Shown in pieces: positions 47,313 through 56,414 of a stretch of 64,000 nt of DNA (its first letter is position 1; each line of letters opens with the position of its first letter). This DNA comes from Hyphomicrobiales bacterium (GTDB lineage Bacteria > Pseudomonadota > Alphaproteobacteria > Rhizobiales > OSC116). The notes under the pieces were generated by a model. It did not search any database and was not told where the DNA came from. It was given only the letters and a program-made list of their open reading frames with translations. Location of the stretch: NCBI GenBank assembly GCA_002401855.1, contig NVUH01000005.1, forward strand, positions 1 to 64,000, in the 5' to 3' direction. The position numbers were made by a program, and so were the translations under genes.

Positions 47313-47829
47313 AAAACCCGAACCAATTGTTGGTAAGCAGGCGGACTGGAGCCCGCCACCAATGTGGCGCCCCCGCGGAGGCTCTCGCATAGCGAGAAAT
47401 AGCCGCGAGCGATACGTAACCCAAGCCACTTGTTGGCGAGCAGGCGGACTGAAGCCCGCCACTAATGTGGCGCCCCCGCGGAGGCTCTCGCATAGCGAGA
47501 AATAGCCGCGAGCGATACGTAACCCGAACCAATTTATTGGTAAGCAGGCGGACTGGAGCCCGCCACTAATGTGGCGCCCCCGCGGAGGCTCTCGCATGGC
47601 GAGAAATAGCCGCGAGCGATACGTAACCCGAGCCAATTTATTGGTAAGCAGGCGGACTGGAGCCCGCCACTAATGTGGCGCCCCCGCGGAGGCTCTCGCA
47701 TAGCGAGAAATAGCCGCGAGCGATACGTAACCCGAGCCAATTTATTGGTAAACAGGCGGACTGGAGCCCGCCACTTATGTGGCGCCCCCGCGGAGGCTCT
47801 CGCATGGCGAGAAATAGCCGCGAGCGATA
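47313..47829 (+). repeat. Family C tandem array, five units of 103-104 bp
   Basis: Fills the whole gap between the MATE and MFS genes. Unit starts (GCGGACTGGAG or a close variant) fall at 47341, 47444, 47548, 47652 and 47756. Each unit has hairpin 1 CGCCAC/GTGGCG, outer stem CGCGG/CCGCG enclosing inner stem CTCGC/GCGAG, and a spacer of about 30 bp holding CCAATTTATTGG. The spacer also precedes the first unit. The last unit ends 14 bp before the MFS start codon. The units differ only by scattered substitutions, so this is recent amplification. Not CRISPR: there are no unique spacers. Confidence 0.9.
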
Positions 47830-47843
47830 AACGAGTATAACCA

Positions 47844-49034
47844 ATGATATCGAGAAAAATTTTGACCAGTTTAATCAGCTTTAATGGCGTGTCTATATTG
47901 GGCAATGCCCTCACCGAATTCGCCATTCCTTGGTTGATTTTGGACATGACAGGCAGCCCTGCTTATGTCGGCATATTACTAGGTTTCAAGTTCATTCCTG
48001 TGTTTTTATCCTCGATAATTGGCGGTGGTTTGATAGATCGTTTCGGCAGCGTAAAAACCTCGCAATATTCTGATTTACTTAATTTTTTAGCAGTCGGATT
48101 GATACCATTACTATTTATCTATGACCAATTGGACATGAGTATATTGGTAGTTTTAATATTTTTAAGTGCCGTGTTAGACAGCCCTGGCCGCAGCGCAAAA
48201 GACGTAATTTTTGCCACTCAGCTAGATGTAAGCGATGTGGCGCGAGAAAAAGCCAACGGGTTTAACTCGCTGGTTGAAAGTGCGATGGATCTCTGCGGCC
48301 CTTTGCTAGCGGGCATATTAATCAGCCTCTATGGGGTGATTAACCTATTGTGGTTTGACGCGTTTAGTTTTTTAATTCCGATCATTGGCCTGCTCTTGCT
48401 ACAAAAGCATTTGGCCAAACCGCCACGCCAAGAAAACACGCAGAATCTACGAGAATTCTTGGCTGGCTTTCGTTATATATACCAACATAAAGAAACCGCA
48501 ATCATCGTGATTTTAAGCGCCATTATTTCGATGGCCTTATCGGTTTTGTTATTTCTATATTTACCAATTTTCGCCAATCAGATTTTGCAATCACCAATTG
48601 ATCAAGGCATTATCATGGTGTTTTTTGCCAGCGGCACCATGTCATCCACTTTGCTCTATACATTTTTAGGCAATAAATTCGATTATCGCAACTTACTATC
48701 ATTCGGCTATGCGGGTTTGGCCTTAAGCATCATTGCCATTAATTTTGCCACCAGCCTTTGGCCATTTGCCATCATCATTGGCGTTATGGGCTTGTTTTTG
48801 GGTTTTTCAGGCCCGCTAGAAGCAACATATTTGCAGAAGCATGTGCCGGAAAACTTGCGCGGGCGGGTGTTTGCCACCTATGGTGGGTTGCGGCAATTAT
48901 TAGTGCCAATATCCATGCCGATTGTCGGCTTATATTTGGAATATATGCGCCCGATGAACACAGCGCCCAATGTGATGCTATATATGGGGCTTTTATTATT
49001 GGCCGGTGGTGGTGATTTACAGCGTAAAATTTAG
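47844..49034 (+). CDS. MFS transporter
   Basis: 396 residues with 10-12 hydrophobic segments. It begins VSILGNALTEFAIPWLILDMTGSPAYVG, the pattern of MFS_3/enterobactin-exporter-like proteins, with the GGGLIDRFG loop-2-3 motif. Substrate unknown. The start codon lies 14 bp past the repeat array and lacks a good ribosome-binding site, so its leader, and perhaps its promoter, lies in repeat DNA. The C-terminus is short (GGGDLQRKI) and convergent with the next gene, 3 bp apart. Confidence 0.8.
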   Translation: MISRKILTSLISFNGVSILGNALTEFAIPWLILDMTGSPAYVGILLGFKFIPVFLSSIIGGGLIDRFGSVKTSQYSDLLNFLAVGLIPLLFIYDQLDMSILVVLIFLSAVLDSPGRSAKDVIFATQLDVSDVAREKANGFNSLVESAMDLCGPLLAGILISLYGVINLLWFDAFSFLIPIIGLLLLQKHLAKPPRQENTQNLREFLAGFRYIYQHKETAIIVILSAIISMALSVLLFLYLPIFANQILQSPIDQGIIMVFFASGTMSSTLLYTFLGNKFDYRNLLSFGYAGLALSIIAINFATSLWPFAIIIGVMGLFLGFSGPLEATYLQKHVPENLRGRVFATYGGLRQLLVPISMPIVGLYLEYMRPMNTAPNVMLYMGLLLLAGGGDLQRKI

Positions 49035-49037
49035 GTG

Positions 49038-49322
49038 TTAGAGTTTTTTGCCGTTTTCGAAATTCTCGTCATACTCCAACTCACCAGCTTTGCTATAACG
49101 TTTCCAGTTGCCATGTTTGACATTATCGACAAAATTACCGATCTGCCACAATTGATTCTCATCACCTTTTGACTCGCGATAAAATGTCCATTCGCCCTGC
49201 ATTTGCTCATTCAAATATTTGCCATAAGCTTTGTCTTTACCTGTTTTAAAAAAATAGGTCAGTATATCACCAACCATTTTATGAACGGGTTGGCCATTGG
49301 CATATTGTTTTTTCTTAAGCAC
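49038..49322 (-). CDS. Small MORN-like repeat protein
   Basis: 94 residues. Two or three YwqK/MORN_2-type repeats: GKYLNEQMQGEWTFYRESG-like and GNFVDNVKHGNWKRYSKAG, then GELEYDENFENGKKL. Such proteins are common, sometimes as antitoxin-like or surface proteins; function here is unknown. It follows the DUF4260 gene by 3 bp, so the two are probably co-transcribed. Confidence 0.65.
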   Translation of the reverse strand: MLKKKQYANGQPVHKMVGDILTYFFKTGKDKAYGKYLNEQMQGEWTFYRESKGDENQLWQIGNFVDNVKHGNWKRYSKAGELEYDENFENGKKL

Positions 49323-49325
49323 AGT

Positions 49326-49676
49326 TCAGAGCCTTGTAAAATGCGTGTGTTTAAACCCACTGCTATACTTTAACCCATAACCAATCATTCTGTCCATACC
49401 GATATGCGCAAACCAGATAATGGCAATCTGGATGAGCAGAGCGTCGTTAAGATAAACACCCATCATCGCAAGGGCGGCTGGCAAGATGTAATTATGCATC
49501 AGATTATAGCAGAATGTACCAACTTTAAGCCCGAACGCATAACCAATCATCGATAAATCAGGCACCAATATCAGCGCACCAAACAACCACCATGACCCAC
49601 CAAGATATGCGTAAATAAACAAAGCCAAGCCAAATATTGCCGCGCCTTCTAATTGCAAAAAATATCTAATTTTCAT
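49326..49676 (-). CDS. DUF4260 family membrane protein
   Basis: About 116 residues with four hydrophobic segments. Sequence typical of DUF4260: LEGAAIFGLALFIYAYLGG, LVPDLSMIGYAFG, YNLMHNYILPAALAMMGVY, and WFAHIGMDRMIGYGLKYS. No known function. I start at MKIRYFLQLEG because GGAGAG lies directly upstream; an ATG four codons earlier overlaps that ribosome-binding site. Confidence 0.78.
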   Translation of the reverse strand: MKIRYFLQLEGAAIFGLALFIYAYLGGSWWLFGALILVPDLSMIGYAFGLKVGTFCYNLMHNYILPAALAMMGVYLNDALLIQIAIIWFAHIGMDRMIGYGLKYSSGFKHTHFTRL

Positions 49677-49770
49677 AAGTCTCTCCATTAATTGAAAAGA
49701 CCATATCTTATATGATTATGTTTGATCAGTGACTAAATATGGTATCAAGTCATGCGTTTATGAATAGAAG

Positions 49771-50082
49771 TCAATCAATAGCACGCGTGCTAAGTTGATC
49801 ATAAGCGAACTTGTCCGAGGCGCCCATATTACCTGGCGCAAGTTCAATCAATTGGCGATCATGATTGCCCGCAATTGATATCATACCCGAATCAATCAGC
49901 TGTCCTGCTGTGGATCGCGCATCCAATGGTCCGCTGAAATGGTCTCCGAGATTGAGAATGTCATCAACATTCTGCATGGCGATGTCGGCCAAGACGGCGG
50001 TTAATGCCGAGGCATTTCCATGTATATCTGCAATGATGGCAATTTTAACATTCTGCATCGGGTGAAATCTTATGTTGGGCAT
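49771..50082 (-). pseudogene. Truncated calcineurin-like phosphoesterase
   Basis: 103 residues covering only the N-terminal part of a YfcE/MPP-type phosphodiesterase: ADIHGNASALTAVL, LNLGDHFSGPLDARS and ISIAGNHDRQLIEL. Full-length relatives have about 240 residues and a C-terminal GHTH-type metal site, which is missing. The frame stops after LSTRAID and no continuation is visible in the 80 bp before the DUF4260 gene. Probably a decayed gene; expression of a short product cannot be excluded. Confidence 0.6.
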
Positions 50083-50260
50083 TAAACAGCAGCAAGAAAT
50101 TACGTTTGAGTGGGGTTTTCTAAGCTTGATGCTTGGTTTGTTATTAATTCAGCTTAAACCAAGTGAACGTAAAGTCAATTGAGATGAAAATGGAGATGAG
50201 TTTGCATAAAATTTCCGCTTTTCATACTTGCGGCATATTCTGGGTGCGATACTGGTAATG

Positions 50261-50594
50261 CTCTGGAAATTTCATTTTTTCGTTCGGCTTCGCCTCTCTT
50301 TTATCGTTCGCGTTGCTCTCTATAAGCACTAGCGTGCGTTCGCTCCGCTCTCTTGCCACGCCTAACGGCGACGCGCAGTCGCGCTTGCCTCAGCCTACGG
50401 CTTCGGGCTCTTTTCCCAAAATATGCAGTATAACACCAAGCAGCAAACTCAGAATTTGTTGGAGTGCACCGAAATGCGGAGTTTCGCCAGACTCCAGCTA
50501 ACTTAGCTTAATGAAGTCAATTTGGGTGCCGAATTCACATCCGACCAGCGGCTGAGTGGCTTAGCTAGAGAGCGGAGCGAACGCACGCAGTGCC
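50261..50594. repeat. Family A element, copy A4 (right end lost)
   Basis: Same orientation as A3. Left terminus CTCTGGAAATTTCATT at 50261-50276, then the shared GCCTAACGGCGACGCGCAGT stretch and the right inner arm ending CGCACGCAGTGCC at 50594. The outer 17-bp right terminus is absent; DNA passes directly into the chemoreceptor gene's terminator. The middle is longer than in A3. The 178 bp from 50083 to 50260 hold no recognised feature apart from a left flank (CGGCATATTCTGGGT) similar to that of A3. Confidence 0.75.
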
Positions 50595-50597
50595 CAG

Positions 50598-50624
50598 CAA
50601 AAAACGCGTAAGCGTAGCTTACGC
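50598..50624 (-). terminator. Rho-independent terminator overlapping the chemoreceptor stop codon
   Basis: The minus strand reads GCGTAAGC, loop TAC, GCTTACGC, then G and six T residues. The TAA stop (50619-50621) lies inside the hairpin's first arm, so the last codons are part of the terminator. Confidence 0.8.
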
Positions 50625-52667
50625 CACGCTATTCACTTTAGCACTCTCCTGCAAGCTGCCGATCACTTCGGTCATACGGCCGCCTAGTTCGCCAATTTGT
50701 TCGGAGGTTTTGTCAGCCTCTGACAACACCGTGGCCGAAATCTCACCCACTGTATTGGTTTGGTCTGATACTGATTGCAAAATATTGGTAAACTCATCAG
50801 TGCTTTGCGCAGCCTCTTGCACATTGCGGCTAATTTCGTTAGTGGCGGCGGCTTGTTGCTCGACTGCAGTTTGTATTTGGCTGGTAATTTCGCCCATATC
50901 GCGCACCGTATTGCTAATCTCACCAATGGCGGCAACCGTGTTATTGGTTACATCTTGAATGGTGTTGATTTGGGTTGAAATTTCAACCGTCGCACTAGCG
51001 GTTTGGTTGGCTAGATTCTTCACCTCAGAGGCCACAACCGCAAACCCTTTACCCGCATCGCCCGCCCGCGCGGCTTCGATGGTGGCATTCAGCGCCAATA
51101 GGTTGGTTTGCTCGGCAATGTCCGAAATCAGCTTAACCACATCGCCAATAGCTTGCGCACTGCTGGCCAATGTTTTGACGGTTTCATTGGTTTGCTGCGA
51201 CTGCTCGACGGCGTTTTTGCTGATGCCACTTGATGTTTCTACCTGACTGGCCACTTCGCTAAGTGAACAAGAAAGTTCTTCAGAGGCTGAAGCAATCATA
51301 TTAATTTGTTTTGAAATATTAGTTGCATTTTCGTTGGCTTGGTTTGTATGAACCACCAAAGTGTCAATCACCCCGTCTAAACGGGTCGATTCACTGCTCA
51401 TGGTTTTGGATTGCTCACCGACATTATTGACCACACTTTGCACTTGGGTTTCGAGCGAATTAGCAATGGAATTAAGTTCATCACTACGATCAGCCGCAGA
51501 TTTTTGACGATTAACTTCATCTTGTTGTTTTAACTGCGCCACTTCGGCATTATTTTTATCGAACACTTCGAGCGCCCGTGCCAATTCACCAACTTCATCT
51601 TTTTGTTGGCGGGCAGGGATATCAAGGCCAATTTCGCCTTGGGCAGAGCGTTCCATCAAGCGTACCATGGTGGATAATGGTTTAGAGATGGAACGGCTGA
51701 TAATCAAACCAAAGACCAGAATGAGCAAAGCAATGCCACCCATGGCAGACCAAATAATTTGTGTGAGCCGCGCTCCATCTTGACGGGCGGTTCTAACCAC
51801 TTGTTCCATTTGAATGTCAGCAGCGATGCGCAATTGTTGAAATGCAGGGGCAAGTTTTGCAAATTCAGTGTTAAACTTTTCGAGCATTCCCTTCAAAACC
51901 AAATTTTCTTTTGCGTAGGCTCTAAAATCTTTGACATATTTATCAAGCGGAGTTTTGAGACTAGCACGTTGATCTTTATCCAACCCGCGAGAATAGAAAA
52001 AACCAGCGATAATTGATTTTGCACTCACCACTTTACCAATATTTTTTTCCACCCCAGTTTTTAAATAAGCGGCTTCAAAACGCCGCATTTTACTAAGCGC
52101 AATTTGCATTTTGGGTAGATTGCCAATTTTGATAATCGCCACTTCAAACGCCTCAGCAGTCTCATGAAATTCTTTGTGCAATCCTGATTGTTCGGAAAAT
52201 CCGAGCCTTTCTTGTTGGGCAGCCAGTTCAGCAAAAGTCACTTCTAATGCCCGGCCATTTTCAATAATCGCATTAATTTCGCCAGTCACCGCATCAGCAC
52301 CTGGCAGTTGTTTCATAAAGTCTAAAGATTTGATAAGCTTAGTTAAAGAACCGCTGACCACATTCGCGAATTCAATATCTTCATTGACAAAAAATTCTTG
52401 TTTTTGCAATGAGAATTTCAAGAAATCCTTTTCGATATTCAGCGCTTGAGCGCCCAACGAGCGAATATTATCTTGTTGAGCCAAATAGCTGGCATTCTGC
52501 ATCTCTTTATAAAATGTCAGGCCAGATGTAACCGCCATGGCAATGATAGCAATAATCACCAATACATTGATTCTAATAGAAATTTTAAATGATGAAAATA
52601 AAGCAGCACGCTCTTTTTTAGCTGTTTTACTCGTGGCTTTTTGCCCATTTTGTAATTTATTTGACAT
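50619..52667 (-). CDS. Methyl-accepting chemotaxis protein
   Basis: 682 residues. Transmembrane helix 1 (about 32-50), a long helical periplasmic domain of about 250 residues resembling the helical bimodular sensor type, transmembrane helix 2 (about 307-330), HAMP ([18 protein letters not shown]), then the signalling domain with the hairpin tip [28 protein letters not shown]. Ligand unknown; HBM domains often sense small organic acids. No other chemotaxis genes are in the window. The terminator overlaps its stop. Confidence 0.92.
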   Translation of the reverse strand: MSNKLQNGQKATSKTAKKERAALFSSFKISIRINVLVIIAIIAMAVTSGLTFYKEMQNASYLAQQDNIRSLGAQALNIEKDFLKFSLQKQEFFVNEDIEFANVVSGSLTKLIKSLDFMKQLPGADAVTGEINAIIENGRALEVTFAELAAQQERLGFSEQSGLHKEFHETAEAFEVAIIKIGNLPKMQIALSKMRRFEAAYLKTGVEKNIGKVVSAKSIIAGFFYSRGLDKDQRASLKTPLDKYVKDFRAYAKENLVLKGMLEKFNTEFAKLAPAFQQLRIAADIQMEQVVRTARQDGARLTQIIWSAMGGIALLILVFGLIISRSISKPLSTMVRLMERSAQGEIGLDIPARQQKDEVGELARALEVFDKNNAEVAQLKQQDEVNRQKSAADRSDELNSIANSLETQVQSVVNNVGEQSKTMSSESTRLDGVIDTLVVHTNQANENATNISKQINMIASASEELSCSLSEVASQVETSSGISKNAVEQSQQTNETVKTLASSAQAIGDVVKLISDIAEQTNLLALNATIEAARAGDAGKGFAVVASEVKNLANQTASATVEISTQINTIQDVTNNTVAAIGEISNTVRDMGEITSQIQTAVEQQAAATNEISRNVQEAAQSTDEFTNILQSVSDQTNTVGEISATVLSEADKTSEQIGELGGRMTEVIGSLQESAKVNSVA

Positions 52668-52822
52668 ATTTAATCCTGAAAGGGAAGGGTTAAATCTAGT
52701 GAAAGAATTAATCAGGATTTTGGTCGAATAAAGTTAATGAATCGCTACTAAATATTTATAACTGGCAATAACTACCAGCAATGCAATAAAATTGGAAGTA
52801 GGTATAAATGTTTAGTTGTTTT

Positions 52823-53371
52823 CTATTTAGGTGCGCGTTTTGACAGGATGCGTTGTAACGTACGCCGGTGCATATTTAACCGTCTTGCGGTTTCTGATAC
52901 ATTGCGATTGCACAATTCATAAACCCGCTGAATATGCTCCCATCGCACGCGGTCGGCACTCATTGGGTTGATCGGCGCATCAGCAGCCTCGCCAGGCAAA
53001 GCCAGTAACGCCGCAAGCACTTCATCGGCATCAGCAGGTTTGGCCAAATAATCGATGGCACCCAATTTTACTGCACTCACCGCAGTGGTTAAATTGCCAT
53101 AACCAGTCAGCATAATGGTTTTACTATCGGGGCGTATTTCTTTAAGTTCAGCAATCACATCCAAACCATTGCCATCACCAAGCCGCATATCGACCACTGC
53201 AAATGCGGGTGGGTTTTGTTTCACGATGATCATCGCCGCTTCGACACTATCGGCTGTTTGCGGCTCAAACCCACGGCTTTGCATGGCGCGTGCCATGCGG
53301 TTCAAAAACGGCAGATCATCATCAACCAATAACAGGCTTTTATCATCTAACTGTTCAATATCTTTAATCAA
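52823..53371 (-). CDS. actR: Redox response regulator ActR/RegA/PrrA
   Basis: 182 residues. Receiver domain with LLVDDDLPFL, phospho-acceptor Asp61 in VVDMRLGDGNG and Lys in YLAKPADADE. A short linker leads to a Fis-type helix-turn-helix at the C-terminus, NVSETARRLNMHRRTLQRIL, almost invariant in this family. With ActS it controls redox-dependent genes (respiration, nitrogen and carbon fixation) in alphaproteobacteria, and acid tolerance in Sinorhizobium. Its gene follows actS by 56 bp. Confidence 0.93.
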   Translation of the reverse strand: MIKDIEQLDDKSLLLVDDDLPFLNRMARAMQSRGFEPQTADSVEAAMIIVKQNPPAFAVVDMRLGDGNGLDVIAELKEIRPDSKTIMLTGYGNLTTAVSAVKLGAIDYLAKPADADEVLAALLALPGEAADAPINPMSADRVRWEHIQRVYELCNRNVSETARRLNMHRRTLQRILSKRAPK

Positions 53372-53427
53372 TTTTTCTACCTTATGCAGAGAGGGACAAC
53401 ATTTAAACTATAGTATTGGCTAATAAA

Positions 53428-54843
53428 TTAATCTTCAAGCCCAATTTTTTCAAACTCACCACGGCGCCATCTTAAATTTATATGCGCGCCCGATATTTCA
53501 GGGTGTTTTTGGCCAAATTCAATCATTTCTTTATAGGCTTTTTGATTGCCAACCCGCATGCGTGCGCCGCTACGTTCCAAAACGGTTTTGGCAATAAAAA
53601 ACCCCAAACCCATACCATGATGCGCGCCCGATTCTAAACTATCTGGCGTGGCGGTGCGGGTCGAGATGAACGGTTCGCCCAACTTATCCAATATTTCATC
53701 TGAAAAACCCGCGCCATCATCGCCAATATGAATGTTGACGAATTGATCCGACCATTCAAGCTCAATCACCACTTTTTGTGTGGCAAATTCGGCGGCATTA
53801 TTGACCAGGTTGCCCAAGGCATATAAAAACGCAGGGTTGCGATGCAATATTGGCGCTGGGCTGTTATCTTGCGCGGTTTCGAACACTTGAATGTCAATAT
53901 CAGCCATGCGGTGGTTGGAAATTAAATCATCCATCATTTCAGTGATCGGGAAATCTAGAAAATCATCTCTATCTTGGTTTTTACGGGCTTGCAATTCGGC
54001 CAAAATACGACGGCATCTAATGGCTTGTTCGGTCAGCAATTGCAAATCTTCATAAACTTCGGGCTGGTCTTTCAGCTCCAACATAAGCTCTTTAGCAACC
54101 AATGTGATGGTTGATAGCGGCGTACCCAATTCATGCGCGGCTGCGGCAGCCAAGCCATCGAGTGCCGATAATTTTTGCTCGCGCTCTAGCATTAATTCTG
54201 TGGCACTTAGCGCGGCAAACATAGCATAAGACTCGGTCGATATACGCCTGATATATATAGCCAAAAACAGCATCACCAAAATAAGCGATGACCACAAGCC
54301 CATCATATAAAGCGTAGGAATTTCAAATAGGTCACCTTGCGGCCAAGGCAAAGCTTCGTGATAAAAACCCAAAAATGTAATCAGTAAAATGGCTAAGCTG
54401 GCTAACCAAATGGTGCTATTGCGTTGTAAAATAGTAGCCGAAACACACACCGGCACAATGAATAAAAACACAAATGGATTTTGCAACCCGCCGGTAAAAT
54501 AAAAAATAGTTGCCAATTGCAATAGGTCATAACTAAACAATGCGGCGGCATAAACTCCAGACAGTCTTTTGCTGGAGGGAAATAATATCGCCAGTGTGAT
54601 GTTGAGATTTGCCGATAAAACAATGGGGATAAAGCACCAAATAAGCGGCAATTCAAAACCCAATATAAAATGCACAAATAACACCGCAAGGCTTTGACCT
54701 ATCACCGCCAACCAGCGCAATAAAATGGAGGTTTGTAGCCTTAAATGGCGGTCCTGCCTGGCCATGCGCCAATGGTCTGACCCCGTAGGCGCGGGGCTGG
54801 CAAGCTTATCATCACTCCTTGCATTCCAATCCATTGATATCAT
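53428..54843 (-). CDS. actS: Redox sensor histidine kinase ActS/RegB/PrrB
   Basis: About 471 residues from the preferred ATG at 54843 (GGAA upstream); a start at 54885 is possible. About six membrane helices include the quinone-sensing signature FTGGLQNPFVF. The kinase core has AHELGTPLSTITLV (His237) and a C-terminal HATPase with GMGLGFFIAKTVLERSGA. The Cys in IRCRRILAEL matches the region of the redox-active Cys of RegB. It should autophosphorylate under reducing conditions and phosphorylate ActR. Divergent from sco1, as regB is from senC. Confidence 0.93.
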   Translation of the reverse strand: MISMDWNARSDDKLASPAPTGSDHWRMARQDRHLRLQTSILLRWLAVIGQSLAVLFVHFILGFELPLIWCFIPIVLSANLNITLAILFPSSKRLSGVYAAALFSYDLLQLATIFYFTGGLQNPFVFLFIVPVCVSATILQRNSTIWLASLAILLITFLGFYHEALPWPQGDLFEIPTLYMMGLWSSLILVMLFLAIYIRRISTESYAMFAALSATELMLEREQKLSALDGLAAAAAHELGTPLSTITLVAKELMLELKDQPEVYEDLQLLTEQAIRCRRILAELQARKNQDRDDFLDFPITEMMDDLISNHRMADIDIQVFETAQDNSPAPILHRNPAFLYALGNLVNNAAEFATQKVVIELEWSDQFVNIHIGDDGAGFSDEILDKLGEPFISTRTATPDSLESGAHHGMGLGFFIAKTVLERSGARMRVGNQKAYKEMIEFGQKHPEISGAHINLRWRRGEFEKIGLED

Positions 54844-55044
54844 ATAATTTCCGTTATAATTTGGCTCAACTTGTAGCAAACTCATTATTTTTTCAAGTTA
54901 ATTTAACTTAATGATGCCACATTATACCTAAGCTGCGAATGAAAGGTTAGGTTTGGGTAAATTTATCGTTATGCGACAGCATGTCACCTTGTTAAATATT
55001 TTCAATGCTATATCTTAAACCCAGATTTTAAAAAAGGTTTCATC

Positions 55045-55647
55045 ATGTCCTCAACCAAACTCATTTCGGCATTGGTCGCGTTAATAATCATACTCATTGG
55101 CGCGGGCATATATATTTACAACGATAAATCCGCAGCAACTTATGGTCAAGTCAGCACTTCGGCATTGATTGGTGGTGATTTTTCGTTGACCGATCATAAT
55201 GGAAAAGCCGTCACCCAAGCCGATTATGAGGGCATTAAAAAACTGATATTTTTTGGTTTTACCAATTGTCCCGCCGTTTGCCCGACCGAATTATATAACA
55301 TTTCAGCCACACTTGACGAATTAGGTGTAGAAGATGCCAAAAAATTGCAAGTCCTATTCATCAGCATTGACCCTGAAACTGACACGCCCGAATTGATGAA
55401 AGAATATGTCGAAGCGTTCCATGATGATTTCATTGGCCTAACAGGAACTGTCGAGCAAGTCGCCAAAGCCGCCAAAGCTTACCGCGTTTATTATGCCAAA
55501 ATCCCCGAAGAGGATAGCGAGATGGGCTATACAATGGATCATAGCGCATATAGCTATTTAATGGATGAGGATAATAAATATCTCACCCATTTGCCGCCCA
55601 ACAGCCAAATTGAAGATATGGTTGCCAAAATAAAAGAGTTTTTATGA
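55045..55647 (+). CDS. SCO1/SenC copper chaperone for cytochrome oxidase
   Basis: 200 residues. N-terminal membrane anchor (about 5-25), then a thioredoxin fold with the copper-binding CxxxC in FTNCPAVCPTEL and the distal His expected near YTMDHSAYSYLMD. SCO proteins help assemble the CuA site of cytochrome oxidase and affect RegB signalling in Rhodobacter. Divergent from actS; overlaps the next gene by 4 bp. Confidence 0.92.
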   Translation: MSSTKLISALVALIIILIGAGIYIYNDKSAATYGQVSTSALIGGDFSLTDHNGKAVTQADYEGIKKLIFFGFTNCPAVCPTELYNISATLDELGVEDAKKLQVLFISIDPETDTPELMKEYVEAFHDDFIGLTGTVEQVAKAAKAYRVYYAKIPEEDSEMGYTMDHSAYSYLMDEDNKYLTHLPPNSQIEDMVAKIKEFL

Positions 55648-56384
55648 TCGACTTAACGGGTTTTTTAAAACCCAAAAAGCCGAAACAGACCGTCATTTTT
55701 ATAGAAATCGCTGGCCGCCAGATAGAAATATTGCTGAGCCGAAACAAACGCGCCAAACGCTTAACCTTGCGCCAAAATTTAAGTGGTGGAAATTTTAAGC
55801 TTTCAATGCCAATACGCGGCACTATAGCCCAAGCCGAAGATTTTTGCGGGCAGCATACCAGCTGGATTACTGATAAATCAGTCAATATGCGAGATATGAT
55901 TATGTTTGAACATGATCAGCACATTCCTTTGCGCGGTGGGCAGGTCAAACTCGTATTCTTGGATCAATTGCGCGGTCAAACCCAGCAAAAACTAAATGAA
56001 TTACATGTAACCGGCGGCACCGATTACGCGCCACGCCGCTTAACCACCTGGCTCAAAGCCGAGGCCAAGGCCGACATTCTCATCGCCATCGAAAAATACC
56101 AGCCTTTACTAGATGTAAAACACAACAAGCTGACCATAAGAGACACCAAAAGCCGTTGGGGGTCTTGCTCATCATCCAAAGCTTTGTCATTTTCATGGCG
56201 GTTGGTTTTAGCACCGCCCAATGTGCTGGATTATGTGGTGGCGCATGAGCTGGCGCATATATTAGAAATGAACCATTCAGCCACATTTTGGGGGCATGTC
56301 GATAAGGTCTGCCCGCATATGAAAGACAGCCGCAATTGGCTGAAAACTAAAGGTGGTCAATTACACCAAATTCGTGTTAAGTAA
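55644..56384 (+). CDS. YgjP-like metal-dependent hydrolase (DUF45/M48 fold)
   Basis: 246 residues. The zinc motif VVAHELAHILEMNHSATFW (HExxH with a third His downstream) follows the family signature KSRWGSCSS. An N-terminal beta-rich region is typical. Often annotated as a zincin metallopeptidase; substrate unknown. Its start overlaps the sco1 stop by 4 bp, so the two genes are coupled. Confidence 0.88.
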   Translation: MIDLTGFLKPKKPKQTVIFIEIAGRQIEILLSRNKRAKRLTLRQNLSGGNFKLSMPIRGTIAQAEDFCGQHTSWITDKSVNMRDMIMFEHDQHIPLRGGQVKLVFLDQLRGQTQQKLNELHVTGGTDYAPRRLTTWLKAEAKADILIAIEKYQPLLDVKHNKLTIRDTKSRWGSCSSSKALSFSWRLVLAPPNVLDYVVAHELAHILEMNHSATFWGHVDKVCPHMKDSRNWLKTKGGQLHQIRVK

Positions 56385-56414
56385 AACTAATTTTCATACA
56401 AAGCGATACTCACA

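Noticed and set aside
47313-47829. CRISPR array
   Set aside because: Unit is about 104 bp, the between-unit DNA is itself repeated, there are no unique spacers, and no cas genes are present.
47172-47947. Several overlapping minus-strand frames through the tandem array
   Set aside because: They repeat the same residues (SRLFLAMREPPRGRH type) in shifting frames because the unit length of 104 is not a multiple of three. There is no protein family, so they are by-products of the repeat.
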